Positions 1 through 9,350 of a stretch of 60,921 nt of DNA are shown here, piece after piece (the first letter of the stretch is position 1; the number at the start of each line of letters is the position of its first letter). The position numbers and the translations under genes are program-made. The stretch is from SZUA-448 sp964602475 (GTDB lineage Bacteria; Bacillota; Clostridia; Lachnospirales; Lachnospiraceae), in contig CAZRRN010000012.1 in the NCBI GenBank assembly GCA_964602475.1, positions 1 to 60,921 of the forward strand, given 5' to 3'. The notes beneath the pieces are model-generated. The model was not told the DNA's origin. It made no database searches and saw nothing but the letters and a program-made list of their open reading frames with translations.

Positions 1-42
1 CCGTCAAGGCTTTTTTTACCGTCTCTCGCGGTCAGCTTGCTT

Positions 43-71
43 ATTGTAGCACCTGTCCTATGGTTTGTCAA
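43..71 (-). promoter_or_regulatory. Sigma-A promoter reading off the left edge
   Basis: On the minus strand TTGACA (66..71) is followed after exactly 17 bp by TACAAT (43..48). A second TTGACG lies at 2..7, nearer the edge, as in tandem stable-RNA promoters. The gene served is outside the window. An rRNA operon is only a guess from promoter strength. Confidence 0.6.
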
Positions 72-185
72 TACTCTTTTTTAAATATTTTATAAATTGA
101 CAAAACACTTAAAACAATTGTCCGCAAAAGCGTTGTTCTCGGCTGTTTTTCTTATTTATACAGTAGTTTCTGTACTATAGGATAG

Positions 186-214
186 AAAAAGCCGCGAATA
201 TATCGTGGCTTTCC
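186..214 (-). terminator. Intrinsic terminator of tRNA-Ser
   Basis: Inverted repeat AGCCRCGA/TCGYGGCT around a 5-base loop (about 190..210). On the minus strand it is followed by a short T run at 186..190. It lies directly downstream of tRNA-Ser. Confidence 0.6.
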
Positions 215-230
215 TATTAACCAACCGGAA

Positions 231-318
231 CGGAGAAAGAGGGATTTGAACCCTCGCGCCGCGCAAACGACCTACACCCTTAGCAGGGGCGCCTCTTCAG
301 CCTCTTGAGTATTTCTCC
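231..318 (-). tRNA. tRNA-Ser (GCU anticodon)
   Basis: The minus strand folds as a class II tRNA of 88 nt. A 7-bp acceptor stem (GGAGAAA with UUUCUCC) is followed by discriminator G. The anticodon loop CUGCUAA sits on a CCC/GGG stem. There is a long variable arm typical of tRNA-Ser and a T loop with UUCAAAU. The anticodon GCU reads AGC/AGU serine codons. CCA is not encoded. The gene has its own promoter at 384..412 and a terminator at 186..214, so it is probably monocistronic. Confidence 0.95.
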
Positions 319-383
319 AGTCTGAACTTCTTGTAAATTTTTTTAGTTATATACTGTTTGCTTCCGCTCACAGCGCATGGATT

Positions 384-412
384 AGTATAGCAAGAAAATC
401 TGTCATTGTCAA
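384..412 (-). promoter_or_regulatory. Promoter of tRNA-Ser
   Basis: On the minus strand TTGACA (407..412), a 17-bp spacer and TATACT (384..389). It lies about 65 bp upstream of the tRNA-Ser 5' end. Confidence 0.7.
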
Positions 413-478
413 CCAGTTTTTAGTACAAGAAGTCGTTTCGGATTTATCAGATTTTTTTGCACTAAGTCTCCTTTTTCG

Positions 479-1000
479 TCAATATAACGCCGCTCCCGTA
501 CTGTCAGTTACCACAATAACCGGAAAATCCTTTACTTGCATTCTTCGGACTGCTTCTGTTCCCAGATCGTCGTATGCAATGACTTCCGACGCAGTAATAC
601 ATTTTGACAATAGTGCTCCTGCTCCTCCGACAGCCGCAAAGTATACTGCACCGTTTTTTCGTATTCCTTCAGTTACTGCATTGTTTCTTCGGCCTTTTCC
701 GATCATTCCGCTTAATCCAAGGTCGAGCAGAGCAGGTGTATATTTATCCATACGGCTGCTGGTTGTCGGTCCCGCAGATCCAATTACCTGCCCGGGTCTT
801 GCCGGTGTCGGACCAAGATAATAAATAACGGCACCTCTGATATCAAACGGAAGTTCTTCGCCCTTCTGAAGTGCTTCATACATCCGTTTGTGTGCTGCAT
901 CACGTGCACTGTAAACTGTTCCGCTCAAATATACATAATCTCCTGCTTTCAGCTTTTGCAGAGCTCCGTCCTGACACGGAAGCATTATATGATATTCCAT
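479..1000 (-). CDS. Class I fumarate hydratase, beta (C-terminal) subunit
   Basis: 173-aa small subunit of the two-subunit, oxygen-sensitive 4Fe-4S fumarase/tartrate dehydratase family, which interconverts fumarate and malate in the cytoplasm. The family's swivel-domain motifs are visible: GPTTSSRMD near residues 77-85 and SGMIGKG near 97-103. The ATG at 1000 is chosen because AAGGAGGA lies 6-7 bases upstream; the frame stays open 17 codons further up but without a ribosome binding site. It starts 11 bases after the alpha subunit stop, so the two are co-translated. Sequence alone does not separate fumarase from tartrate dehydratase; fumarase is more usual in Clostridia. Confidence 0.9.
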   Translation of the reverse strand: MEYHIMLPCQDGALQKLKAGDYVYLSGTVYSARDAAHKRMYEALQKGEELPFDIRGAVIYYLGPTPARPGQVIGSAGPTTSSRMDKYTPALLDLGLSGMIGKGRRNNAVTEGIRKNGAVYFAAVGGAGALLSKCITASEVIAYDDLGTEAVRRMQVKDFPVIVVTDSTGAALY

Positions 1001-1011
1001 GAAATTCCTCC

Positions 1012-1854
1012 TTATATACTTCTCGTCACATGCCGGTTTACATGACAGCATATATTTACAGCCACCGGAAGACCTGCAATATGCGTCGGATACGTTTCAA
1101 TATTGACTCCAAGTACTGTAGTCTTTCCACCAAGTCCTCCCGGTCCGAGTCCTGTTTCATTTAGTAATTCATACAGTTCTTTTTCCAACCTAGCAATGTG
1201 TGGAAGTATTGACGGTTTATCCAGATTTCTGGTTAATGCCTTTTTCGCAAGGAGGGCACATTTTTCAAAATTACCTCCAATTCCGACTCCGACTACCATT
1301 GGCGGACACGCATTCGGCCCTGCAAGGCGTACCGTTTCCAGAACGGCTTCCCGTACTCCGGCTTCTCCGTCTGCCGGCTTAAGCATACAGATCCGGCTCA
1401 TGTTTTCACTTCCAAAGCCTTTTGGTGCGACAGTTATTTTAAATTCCTCGCCCGGAACTATTTCATAATGAATAATTCCCGGTGTATTATCCTTTGTATT
1501 TTCACGAAGCAGAGGATCCCGGACAACGGATTTTCTAAGATACCCTTCTTCATAACCTCTCCTTATTCCTTCGTTTACCGCTTCTTCCAGATTCCCACCC
1601 AGGATGTGAACGTCCTGTCCAATTCTAAGAAATACGACTGTCATTCCTGTATCCTGACAGATAGGAATGGCTTCCTTCTCGGCAATATTCATATTCTCTT
1701 CCAGCTGTCCAAGAATTTTCTTTCCGATTCCGTCTGGTTCTGTCTTAGCTGCCTGCAGTATTCGATTCTTTACATCAGCTGAAAGCTTTAGATTTGCCTC
1801 TATACACATCTCCCAGATATTGTCTGTAATCATTTTTGTTGTTACTTCTCGCAT
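1012..1854 (-). CDS. Class I fumarate hydratase, alpha (N-terminal) subunit
   Basis: 280-aa large subunit of the iron-sulfur hydratase, carrying the cluster and most of the active site. PICQDTG (residues 64-70) is the family hallmark. Candidate cluster cysteines are Cys66, Cys183 (NACPP) and Cys269/270 near the C terminus. VGIGGNFEKC is also conserved in the family. The ATG at 1854 has GGGAGGA a few bases upstream. It is first in a two-gene unit with the beta subunit, downstream of gyrA and separated from it by a terminator. No consensus promoter was seen in the short gap, so the start of transcription is unclear. Confidence 0.9.
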   Translation of the reverse strand: MREVTTKMITDNIWEMCIEANLKLSADVKNRILQAAKTEPDGIGKKILGQLEENMNIAEKEAIPICQDTGMTVVFLRIGQDVHILGGNLEEAVNEGIRRGYEEGYLRKSVVRDPLLRENTKDNTPGIIHYEIVPGEEFKITVAPKGFGSENMSRICMLKPADGEAGVREAVLETVRLAGPNACPPMVVGVGIGGNFEKCALLAKKALTRNLDKPSILPHIARLEKELYELLNETGLGPGGLGGKTTVLGVNIETYPTHIAGLPVAVNICCHVNRHVTRSI

Positions 1855-1893
1855 AGCCGTCCTCCCGAGTCTTATTGTTCTTTTGAAAAACGG

Positions 1894-1925
1894 AAAAATT
1901 TCAGGCTGTTACCCCTGAAATTCTT
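1894..1925 (-). terminator. Intrinsic terminator downstream of gyrA
   Basis: A 9-bp perfect stem (AATTTCAGG at 1897..1905 with its complement at 1914..1922) has an 8-base loop. On the minus strand it is followed by TTTCCGTTTTTC. It lies after gyrA and the repeat at 1944..2037. Confidence 0.7.
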
Positions 1926-1943
1926 CTGTTTTCACACTATCTC

Positions 1944-2037
1944 TCATTTCTGCGCATTTTTTGCGCATAACAGACTTTGTGTCAAGCACCGCACAGACGC
2001 AAATCTGCGTGTGAAAGGTTCTTTTTTCAACCTATTC
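1944..2037 (-). repeat. Dispersed repeat, copy A (with a possible 28-codon ORF)
   Basis: Read on the minus strand this segment matches 59213..59305 on the plus strand. Over the 63-bp core there are only four differences, and weaker similarity (17 of 22) extends upstream over the gyrA stop. A hairpin (CGCAGA, 6-base loop, TCTGYG) is kept in both copies. The same stretch holds a 28-codon frame (2030 down to 1944) starting with TTG behind GAGGAA. Three of the four core differences change the peptide, so selection for DNA or RNA is more likely than for protein. No transposase or target duplication is evident. Confidence 0.65.
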
Positions 2038-4662
2038 CTCTTCGTCCGATTCGCCTTTTTCTTCTATCGCCCGTTTAATAAGCTCCTCAAGATCCGAATT
2101 GTCTTCTTCCTCCGGTTCGTCCACGAGTTCCTCATCCGGGATTTCTCCATGCCGAAGTTCTTCGTTTACCATTTCTTCTTCCATCTGTTTAATAATTTCT
2201 TCGCTGTTCTCTTCTGTTCCGGTATCCCGAACCTTAGCAATGCTGGCAACATGAATATCTTTATTAGAATCCAGATTAATCAGCTTTACCCCGGTTGTAT
2301 ATCTCCCCAGCTTACTGATATCGCTTACTTTCATTCGAATCAGAATTCCTTCTGTTGTAATGATCATGATTTCACGATCTTCGTTTAATGCCTTTGCGCC
2401 AACAACTCCTCCGGACTTTTCCATGATTTTATAGCATTTTACACCCTTGCCACCGCGATGCTGAATATTAAACTCTTCAATATCAGTCAGCTTTCCAAGT
2501 CCGTTTTCAGAAACAAACAGCATATATTTACCCTGTTCCACAAGCTGCATCGCAACAATCTCATCACCGTCTGTTAACGTCATCCCGATAACACCCATCG
2601 ATGTCCGTCCGGTGTATCTTACATCTTCCTCGCTAAAGCGAATGCACATACCGTCCTTTGTTACAAGGAGAACCTCTGCGTCTCCTTCCGTACGTTTCAC
2701 TTCAATCAGTTCATCATCATCACGCAGACTGATTGCCTGAATACCGGTTTTTCTGATATTTGCAAATTCACGTAGCTTTGTCTTTTTTACAATACCGCTT
2801 TTTGTTGCCATCAACAGGAACTGGTTATCGTTGTATTTCTTTAAAGAAATCACAGCAGAAATCCGTTCCTCCGGCTGAAGCTGCAGAAGATTAACAATCG
2901 CCGTCCCACGCGCCGTTCTGGATGCTTCCGGAATCTCATAGGTTTTAATCCGGTATACACGACCTTTATTCGTAAAGAACATCAGGTAATGATGTGTCGT
3001 AGTCATGAACAGTTCCTCGATAAAGTCATCCTCTATCGTCTGCATTCCTTTAATTCCTTTACCGCCACGATGCTGGCTGCGGAAATTATCCATCGTCATA
3101 CGTTTCACGTAGCCGCGGCGTGTCATTGCAATAACGACATTTTCATCAGGAATCATATCTTCTGTAGAGATATCATAAACATCATAGCCGATTCTTGTTC
3201 TTCTTTCATCTCCGTATTTATCACGAATTGCGGTTATCTCTGTCTTAATAACACCAAGCAGAACCTTCTCATCAGAAAGGATTGCTTTATACTCGGCTAT
3301 TTTCCTTTCAAGCTCTGCATAGTCCGCTTCCAGCTTCTCTCGTTCCAGTCCGGTCAACTGGCGAAGCCTCATGTCAATGATTGCCTGCGCCTGAATATCA
3401 TCAAATTCAAATCGTTCAATCAACCGCTGTTTTGCTACTTGTCCACTTTGGGAAGAACGAATAATACTGATTACTTCATCAATATGATCAAGGGCTTTTA
3501 AAAGTCCTTCTAAAATATGAGCCCGTTCTTCTGCTTTATTTAAGTCGTATTGTGTTCTTCTTGTTACAACTTCCTCCTGATGCTTCAGATAAACCTCCAG
3601 CATCTCGGAAATGGACATTACCTTCGGCTCGTTATCTACGAGCGCAAGCATAATAACGCCAAATGTATCCTGCATCTGGGTATGCTTAAAAAGCTGATTC
3701 AGCATAATGTTCGGATTAACATCACGACGAAGTTCGATACAAATTCTCATACCTTCACGATCTGATTCGTCACGAAGTTCAACAATTCCGTCCAGCTTTT
3801 TTTCACGAACCAGTTCTGCGATTTTTTCAATCAGTCGTGCTTTATTAACCATGTAAGGAAGTTCTGTAACAACAATACGATGCTTCCCGTTCTGCATCGG
3901 TTCAACTTCAGTAATTGCGCGGACACGTATTTTACCGCGACCGGTACGATATGCTTCTTCAATTGCCCTAGTACCAAGAATCATTGCTCCCGTCGGAAAA
4001 TCAGGTCCTTTAATAATTGAAAGGAGTTCTTCTATGCTAGTTGTCTTATCTTCGATTTTATTGTCAATAATTCGATCAACCGCATTAATTACTTCCGTCA
4101 GGTTATGCGGAGGTATGTTTGTAGCCATACCGACTGCGATTCCTGTTCCTCCGTTGACCAGAAGATTTGGAAAACGTGCAGGCAAAACTGCAGGCTCTTT
4201 CTCGGTATCATCAAAGTTCGGATCCATGTTAACAGTATCTTTGTTGATATCAGCAAGCATTTCCATGGAAATCTTACTAAGCCTTGCTTCGGTATATCGC
4301 ATCGCTGCTGCGCCGTCGCCATCCACAGAACCAAAGTTTCCGTGACCGTCAATCAAAGGATACCTTGTTGACCAAGACTGTGCAAGGTTAACCAATGCTC
4401 CATAGATGGAGCTATCGCCATGCGGATGATATTTACCCATTGTATCACCGACAATACGGGCACATTTACGGTGCGGCTTGTCGGGTGTATTACTAAGTTC
4501 GTTCATTGCATGAAGAATTCTTCTTTGTACCGGTTTCATACCGTCACGGGCATCCGGAAGTGCTCTCGCTACAATAACCGACATCGCATAGTTAATGTAG
4601 GACTCTTCCATGGTTTTTTTCAGATCGACGTCATGCACTTTATCAAAAATATTATCTTCCAT
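2032..4662 (-). CDS. gyrA: DNA gyrase subunit A
   Basis: 876-aa breakage-reunion subunit of gyrase, which introduces negative supercoils. The active-site tyrosine is Tyr123 in MRYTEAR. The quinolone-determining region reads HPHGDSSIYGAL: Ser84 is kept, but residue 88 is Gly where Escherichia coli has Asp87. The C-terminal wrapping domain has the GyrA-box QHRGGKG (about 555-561), and a second copy follows. The tail is very acidic (Glu/Asp-rich, about 825-876). The ATG at 4662 follows GGGAGGAAGA. The gene lies 56 bp after gyrB and probably shares its transcript. Confidence 0.98.
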   Translation of the reverse strand: MEDNIFDKVHDVDLKKTMEESYINYAMSVIVARALPDARDGMKPVQRRILHAMNELSNTPDKPHRKCARIVGDTMGKYHPHGDSSIYGALVNLAQSWSTRYPLIDGHGNFGSVDGDGAAAMRYTEARLSKISMEMLADINKDTVNMDPNFDDTEKEPAVLPARFPNLLVNGGTGIAVGMATNIPPHNLTEVINAVDRIIDNKIEDKTTSIEELLSIIKGPDFPTGAMILGTRAIEEAYRTGRGKIRVRAITEVEPMQNGKHRIVVTELPYMVNKARLIEKIAELVREKKLDGIVELRDESDREGMRICIELRRDVNPNIMLNQLFKHTQMQDTFGVIMLALVDNEPKVMSISEMLEVYLKHQEEVVTRRTQYDLNKAEERAHILEGLLKALDHIDEVISIIRSSQSGQVAKQRLIERFEFDDIQAQAIIDMRLRQLTGLEREKLEADYAELERKIAEYKAILSDEKVLLGVIKTEITAIRDKYGDERRTRIGYDVYDISTEDMIPDENVVIAMTRRGYVKRMTMDNFRSQHRGGKGIKGMQTIEDDFIEELFMTTTHHYLMFFTNKGRVYRIKTYEIPEASRTARGTAIVNLLQLQPEERISAVISLKKYNDNQFLLMATKSGIVKKTKLREFANIRKTGIQAISLRDDDELIEVKRTEGDAEVLLVTKDGMCIRFSEEDVRYTGRTSMGVIGMTLTDGDEIVAMQLVEQGKYMLFVSENGLGKLTDIEEFNIQHRGGKGVKCYKIMEKSGGVVGAKALNEDREIMIITTEGILIRMKVSDISKLGRYTTGVKLINLDSNKDIHVASIAKVRDTGTEENSEEIIKQMEEEMVNEELRHGEIPDEELVDEPEEEDNSDLEELIKRAIEEKGESDEEE

Positions 4663-4718
4663 TCTTCCTCCCTGCCGAAGCTATCTACTACCGATATTAT
4701 CCTGTCGTTTCTCTTCGA

Positions 4719-6668
4719 TCAGGTGATGTCCAGATTCTTTACATATTTAGCATTTGCTTCAATGAATTCACGCCTTGGTTCAACATTATCACCCATCAGT
4801 GTTGTAAACGTTACATCGATTTCCGAAGATGTCTCTTCATTAATATTTACACGTAGCAGAATCCGCTTCTCCGGATCCATTGTAGTTTCCCACAGCTGAT
4901 CCGCGTCCATTTCACCAAGTCCTTTATACCGCTGGATTTTATTATTCTGATCTCGACCGATATCATTCATAATCTTGTTCAGCTCTTCGTCCGTATATGC
5001 ATACCATACCTGTTTGTTCTTTTCAACTTTATAAAGAGGAGGCTGTGCCAAATAAACATAGCCGTCCCGTATTAATTCCGGCATAAACCGATACAAAAAT
5101 GTCAGCATCAGAGTATCAATATGTGCTCCGTCAACATCCGCATCGGTCATAATGATTATTTTATGATAGCGGAGCTTTGAAATATCAAAATCCTCAGAAA
5201 TCCCGGTTCCAAATGCAGTAATCATTGCTTTAATTTCTGCATTTCCAAGAATTCGATCAAGTCTGGCCTTCTCAACATTCAGTATTTTTCCTCGTAACGG
5301 AAGAATTGCCTGCGTTGCACGGGATCGTGCTGTCTTTGCAGAACCGCCTGCGGAATCTCCCTCTACAATATAAATCTCACAATTTACAGGGTTCTTATCA
5401 GAGCAGTCTGCAAGTTTTCCCGGAAGACTCATTCCATCCAGTGCCGATTTTCTTCTTGTAAGATCTCTTGCTTTTCTTGCTGCATCTCTTGCCCGCTGTG
5501 CAAGAATCGCTTTTTCACAAATTATTTTGGCAACTGTAGGATTCTGTTCCAGAAAATATGTCAGCTGTTCACTTACTACGCTGTCTACCGCCGTTCTTGC
5601 TTCACTGTTGCCAAGCTTTTGTTTTGTCTGTCCCTCAAACTGCGGCTCCGGAAGCTTAATGCTGATAATTGCTGTCATTCCTTCACGAATATCTTCTCCT
5701 GATAAATTCTGCTCACTGTCCTTCAGAAATTTCATACTTCTTGAGTAATCATTAAATGTCTTCGTTAATGCATTTTTAAAGCCGGCTAGATGTGTTCCGC
5801 CTTCCGGTGTCGTAATATTATTAACGAAACTATAACAGCCTTCGTTATATCCGTCATTGTGCTGCATTGCAACCTCGACATAAACTTCATCCCGGATGCC
5901 TTCGCAGTAAATAATATCAGGGTAAAGTACTACTTTATGTTTGTTCAAATACTGAACATATTCCTTAATACCACCCTCATAGTGAAATTCTTTTACCGTA
6001 CCGGCAGTTTTAATCTGCTCGCTTTCCGGTGTTCCTTCCTCATTCACACGTTCATCACGAAGAATTATTTTTAATCCCTTCGTAAGAAATGCCATTTCAC
6101 GAAGACGCTGTTTCAATGTGTCATAATCATAAACTGTTTCTTCGAATATTTCTTTATCCGGAAGGAAAGTAACCGTCGAACCTGTTCTATCTGAATCACC
6201 TATTTCTTTTAAAGGAGCAACTGCTTTTCCTCTTTCATATCGCTGAAAATATTTTTTTCCATCGAGTTCAATAATTACCTCAAGCCATTCAGAAAGTGCA
6301 TTTACTACGGATGCTCCTACGCCGTGTAATCCTCCTGATACTTTATATCCTCCACCGCCGAATTTACCTCCCGCGTGAAGAATAGTAAACACAACCTCAA
6401 CTGTAGAAATACCTTTCTTCTTGTTAATTTCCACAGGAATACCGCGACCGTTATCTATAACCGTTATAGAATTATCCGGATGAATTGTAACATCAATCAC
6501 AGTACAGTAGCCAGCCAATGCCTCGTCTACTGCATTATCGACAATTTCATAAACTAAATGGTGGAGACCGCGGGAAGATGTACTTCCGATATACATACCA
6601 GGCCGCCTTCTCACTGCTTCCAGTCCCTCAAGAATCTGTATTTGGTCAGCACCATAATCTTTACTCAT
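4719..6668 (-). CDS. gyrB: DNA gyrase subunit B
   Basis: 649-aa ATPase subunit of gyrase. The GHKL ATP-binding fold is seen as EIVDNAVDEAL (about 42-52) and DNGRGIPV (about 76-83). The TOPRIM domain shows EGDSAGGSAK and the metal-binding DADVDGAHI. The length fits the Gram-positive form, which lacks the large proteobacterial insertion. The start overlaps the recF stop by 8 bases (ATGAGTAA), giving translational coupling; CGGAGGAAG precedes the ATG. Confidence 0.98.
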   Translation of the reverse strand: MSKDYGADQIQILEGLEAVRRRPGMYIGSTSSRGLHHLVYEIVDNAVDEALAGYCTVIDVTIHPDNSITVIDNGRGIPVEINKKKGISTVEVVFTILHAGGKFGGGGYKVSGGLHGVGASVVNALSEWLEVIIELDGKKYFQRYERGKAVAPLKEIGDSDRTGSTVTFLPDKEIFEETVYDYDTLKQRLREMAFLTKGLKIILRDERVNEEGTPESEQIKTAGTVKEFHYEGGIKEYVQYLNKHKVVLYPDIIYCEGIRDEVYVEVAMQHNDGYNEGCYSFVNNITTPEGGTHLAGFKNALTKTFNDYSRSMKFLKDSEQNLSGEDIREGMTAIISIKLPEPQFEGQTKQKLGNSEARTAVDSVVSEQLTYFLEQNPTVAKIICEKAILAQRARDAARKARDLTRRKSALDGMSLPGKLADCSDKNPVNCEIYIVEGDSAGGSAKTARSRATQAILPLRGKILNVEKARLDRILGNAEIKAMITAFGTGISEDFDISKLRYHKIIIMTDADVDGAHIDTLMLTFLYRFMPELIRDGYVYLAQPPLYKVEKNKQVWYAYTDEELNKIMNDIGRDQNNKIQRYKGLGEMDADQLWETTMDPEKRILLRVNINEETSSEIDVTFTTLMGDNVEPRREFIEANAKYVKNLDIT

Positions 6669-7782
6669 ATTCTTCCTCCGTTCCCTTATATATACTTACG
6701 GTTCCGTTATCAACATAATAAACTCTGTTTTTTGAACTTCGACAATCTACAAATTCTTCCATTCCGGTACAGGTAAGCAATGTCTGCATTCCTTCGATAC
6801 TATCTAACAGTTGTTTTTGCCGGTTCCTATCCAGCTCCGATAAAACATCATCTAATAATATAATCGGGGTATCTTTAATTTTATTCTTAACAAGCTCGAT
6901 TTCTGCAAGTTTCAAAGAAAGAGCACAGGTTCGCTGCTGTCCTTGCGATCCAAATTTACGAACATCTTCCGGTTCTTTCTCTCCTCTTTTTATCATAAAA
7001 CAAATATCATCACGATGAGGACCTGTTGTTGTCATCTTTGCAGCAAGATCTCTTCCTGTCATTTGTTTCATTTTTGCTGCATATTCGTTCTCATTGGTAT
7101 CTGGTTCATAGCTTAAAATCAGTGTTTCTTCTTCATTCGTAAGTCTTTTATGAATCTTTCCGGCGATTTTACCTATTTCTTCAATAAACTCTCTTCGAAG
7201 TGAAATAATTTTACTTCCATTTGTTACTAATTGATCATCCCATACCTGAAGCATATCTGAAAATGATGAATCACCTGCAATCTGACGAAGCATTATATTT
7301 CTCTGTACCAAGGCTTTATTATAATTTGATAAATGGAACATATATATCTTATCCAGCTGACAAAGCTCCATATCCATAAAATGGCGTCTTTCTGCCGGTC
7401 CATTCTTAACTATAGATAAATCTTCCGGAGAAAATGCAACAACATTTATTAATGAAAATAATTCACTGTATTTTTTTACCGGTATTCCATCAATTGCAAT
7501 TGCTTTTCTTTTTTCTGTATTCAAGTGAAAATCAATCCTATGTTCCAGCTTATCACGAAATATATATATTCTTACATGTCCTTCTGTTTCGGACAATCGA
7601 ATCATTTCTTTATCTTTACTTCCCCGATGTGATTTCGTTGTACCACATAAAAAGACCGCTTCCAGAATGTTCGTTTTCCCCTGTGCGTTATTTCCGAACA
7701 GAATATTTGAACCATCTGCAAACTCAAGTTCAAGTTTCTCATAATTTCTGAAATTTGTCATTTCAAGTCTTTTTACTATCAT
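6661..7782 (-). CDS. recF: DNA replication and repair protein RecF
   Basis: 373-aa SMC-like ATPase that helps load RecA at gapped DNA. The Walker A motif is GNNAQGKTN (about 30-38) and the C-terminal signature and Walker B regions are FGSQGQQRT and LLDDVLSELD. It sits between yaaA (1-base overlap, TAATG) and gyrB (8-base overlap) in the usual Firmicutes origin operon. Confidence 0.97.
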   Translation of the reverse strand: MIVKRLEMTNFRNYEKLELEFADGSNILFGNNAQGKTNILEAVFLCGTTKSHRGSKDKEMIRLSETEGHVRIYIFRDKLEHRIDFHLNTEKRKAIAIDGIPVKKYSELFSLINVVAFSPEDLSIVKNGPAERRHFMDMELCQLDKIYMFHLSNYNKALVQRNIMLRQIAGDSSFSDMLQVWDDQLVTNGSKIISLRREFIEEIGKIAGKIHKRLTNEEETLILSYEPDTNENEYAAKMKQMTGRDLAAKMTTTGPHRDDICFMIKRGEKEPEDVRKFGSQGQQRTCALSLKLAEIELVKNKIKDTPIILLDDVLSELDRNRQKQLLDSIEGMQTLLTCTGMEEFVDCRSSKNRVYYVDNGTVSIYKGTEEEYE

Positions 7783-7988
7783 TATTCCACCGTAACTGAT
7801 TCACCCTTGAACTCAAAGGTGTCACCCGGATGAAGCTTTTTCCCTCTTTGCAATTCAACTTCACCATTGACTTTCACTTTTCCTGTTTGAATCAGTACTT
7901 TTGCTTCTGCTCCTTCACTTACAAGATTTGCAAGCTTCATAGCCTGTCCAAGTTTTATAAATTCATCTTTTATTTTTATTGTTTTCAT
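7782..7988 (-). CDS. yaaA: S4-domain RNA-binding protein YaaA
   Basis: 68-aa protein almost wholly made of an S4 RNA-binding fold (LGQAMKLANLVSEG, then VLIQTGKVKVNG). In Bacillus subtilis the homologue between dnaN and recF is called YaaA and is linked to ribosome assembly. The ATG at 7988 is preferred over an in-frame TTG four codons upstream, because GAGGA sits 5 bases before the ATG and overlaps that TTG. Confidence 0.9.
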   Translation of the reverse strand: MKTIKIKDEFIKLGQAMKLANLVSEGAEAKVLIQTGKVKVNGEVELQRGKKLHPGDTFEFKGESVTVE

Positions 7989-8025
7989 CTTATTCCTCAA
8001 TTAATTGTATTGGCAGTTAAACTTA

Positions 8026-9138
8026 TTAGTATGCAGATGCACTGAAATTAACAGGCAAAATTAAATATACATATGTCTCTTCGATATTTCTTATAAAGCA
8101 AGGTGCTTTTGGATTCGTCATATACAAAAATACTTCTTCATCATCCACAACGCGAAGGACATCCATAATAAACTTTGGATTAAAACCTACCATAATATCA
8201 TCACCTTCTTTGATTACATCAATATTTTCATTCATGGAACCAAGTGAGGTATTAACTTTTAATTCAAAATTGTCTCCTTCTGCATTGATAATGATTGGTT
8301 TCTTTTCTGTTTCTTTTATCAACAGAGTTGCACGATCAATACAATTTAACAATTCTTTTTTATTAACAACAATTTTTGTATCATAATCATTTGTCATCAT
8401 CTGATCAATTTTATAATATTCTCCGTCAATTAAACGGGATAATACAAGGGTATCATCAAATTCAAACAAAATATGCTTATCAGTAAAATAAATTCTTACA
8501 TCCTTTTCAATATCTCCGGAAAGAACTTTACTAATTTCATTCAATGCTTTTCCAGGAACAATTACTTTTTTATTATCATACGAGTCTTTTAGTTCAACTT
8601 TTCTTATTGCAATTCTATGACCATCCAGAGCTACAACACGTAAACTATTATCATTAATTTCAAATAATTCACCAGTCATGACTTTATTATTTTCATTTTC
8701 TGATATTGAAAATACTGTCTGTTGAATAATTTCTTTTAATAAAAATTGTGAAATAACAAGTGCATCATTTTTTTCTATCATAGGAAGAGCCGGAAATTCT
8801 TCACCGGATTTTCCCGAAATGGAAAATACGGATTTTTCACATTTGATTGTCATAACATAATTATCGTCAGTCTCCAAAGAAATGGTACTGTCAGGTAGTT
8901 TACGTACAATATCTGCAAATATCTTTGCATTAATAGCAATTGTTCCTTTATTTTCTATTTCACCCTTTACAATTGTTTCTATTCCAAGTTCCATATCATT
9001 TGATATCAATTTAATAAAACCATCTGAAACGTCAATAATGATACATTCAAGAATCGGCATAGTTGTCTTTGCTGGAATTGCTTTTAAAACAATATTAACT
9101 CCATTTTGCAATTCACTTTTCTGGCAAATAATTTTCAT
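8026..9138 (-). CDS. dnaN: DNA polymerase III beta subunit (sliding clamp)
   Basis: 370-aa ring-forming processivity clamp. The N terminus (MKIICQKSELQNGVNIVLKA) and the three repeated clamp domains fit the family, as does the C terminus ending in YLILPVNF. GGGAG precedes the ATG. The gene begins the dnaN-yaaA-recF-gyrB-gyrA series. Confidence 0.97.
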   Translation of the reverse strand: MKIICQKSELQNGVNIVLKAIPAKTTMPILECIIIDVSDGFIKLISNDMELGIETIVKGEIENKGTIAINAKIFADIVRKLPDSTISLETDDNYVMTIKCEKSVFSISGKSGEEFPALPMIEKNDALVISQFLLKEIIQQTVFSISENENNKVMTGELFEINDNSLRVVALDGHRIAIRKVELKDSYDNKKVIVPGKALNEISKVLSGDIEKDVRIYFTDKHILFEFDDTLVLSRLIDGEYYKIDQMMTNDYDTKIVVNKKELLNCIDRATLLIKETEKKPIIINAEGDNFELKVNTSLGSMNENIDVIKEGDDIMVGFNPKFIMDVLRVVDDEEVFLYMTNPKAPCFIRNIEETYVYLILPVNFSASAY

Positions 9139-9178
9139 GGTGTAAACTCCCTTCAGTTTATAAATAGATAATAATTAT

Positions 9179-9215
9179 ATTATAGTAGTAGTAGAAGCTG
9201 TGGTTATGTGAATAA
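9179..9215 (-). promoter_or_regulatory. dnaN upstream region with a DnaA box
   Basis: A TATAAT hexamer (9179..9184, minus) lies 41 bases before the dnaN ATG, but no good -35 is seen. A perfect DnaA box TTATTCACA (9207..9215, minus) lies within the palindrome GGTTAT-GTGA-ATAACC, where the -35 would be. This would suit DnaA control of dnaN, which is inference. Confidence 0.45.
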
Positions 9216-9350
9216 CCATAGAAAAGACTGTGTTTATTGGCATTTCATCAAATGATAAAATGTGAATTAATTCGTAATTAAAATCATGAAAAATTTTAAT
9301 TTTTATCAAATAAAAATATACTAACAATTAAATCACAAGATATTAACAAA

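Noticed and set aside
1960..2010. TTGACA in the dispersed repeat as a promoter
   Set aside because: No -10 hexamer at 16-18 bp in either copy; the spacer is followed by an A run.
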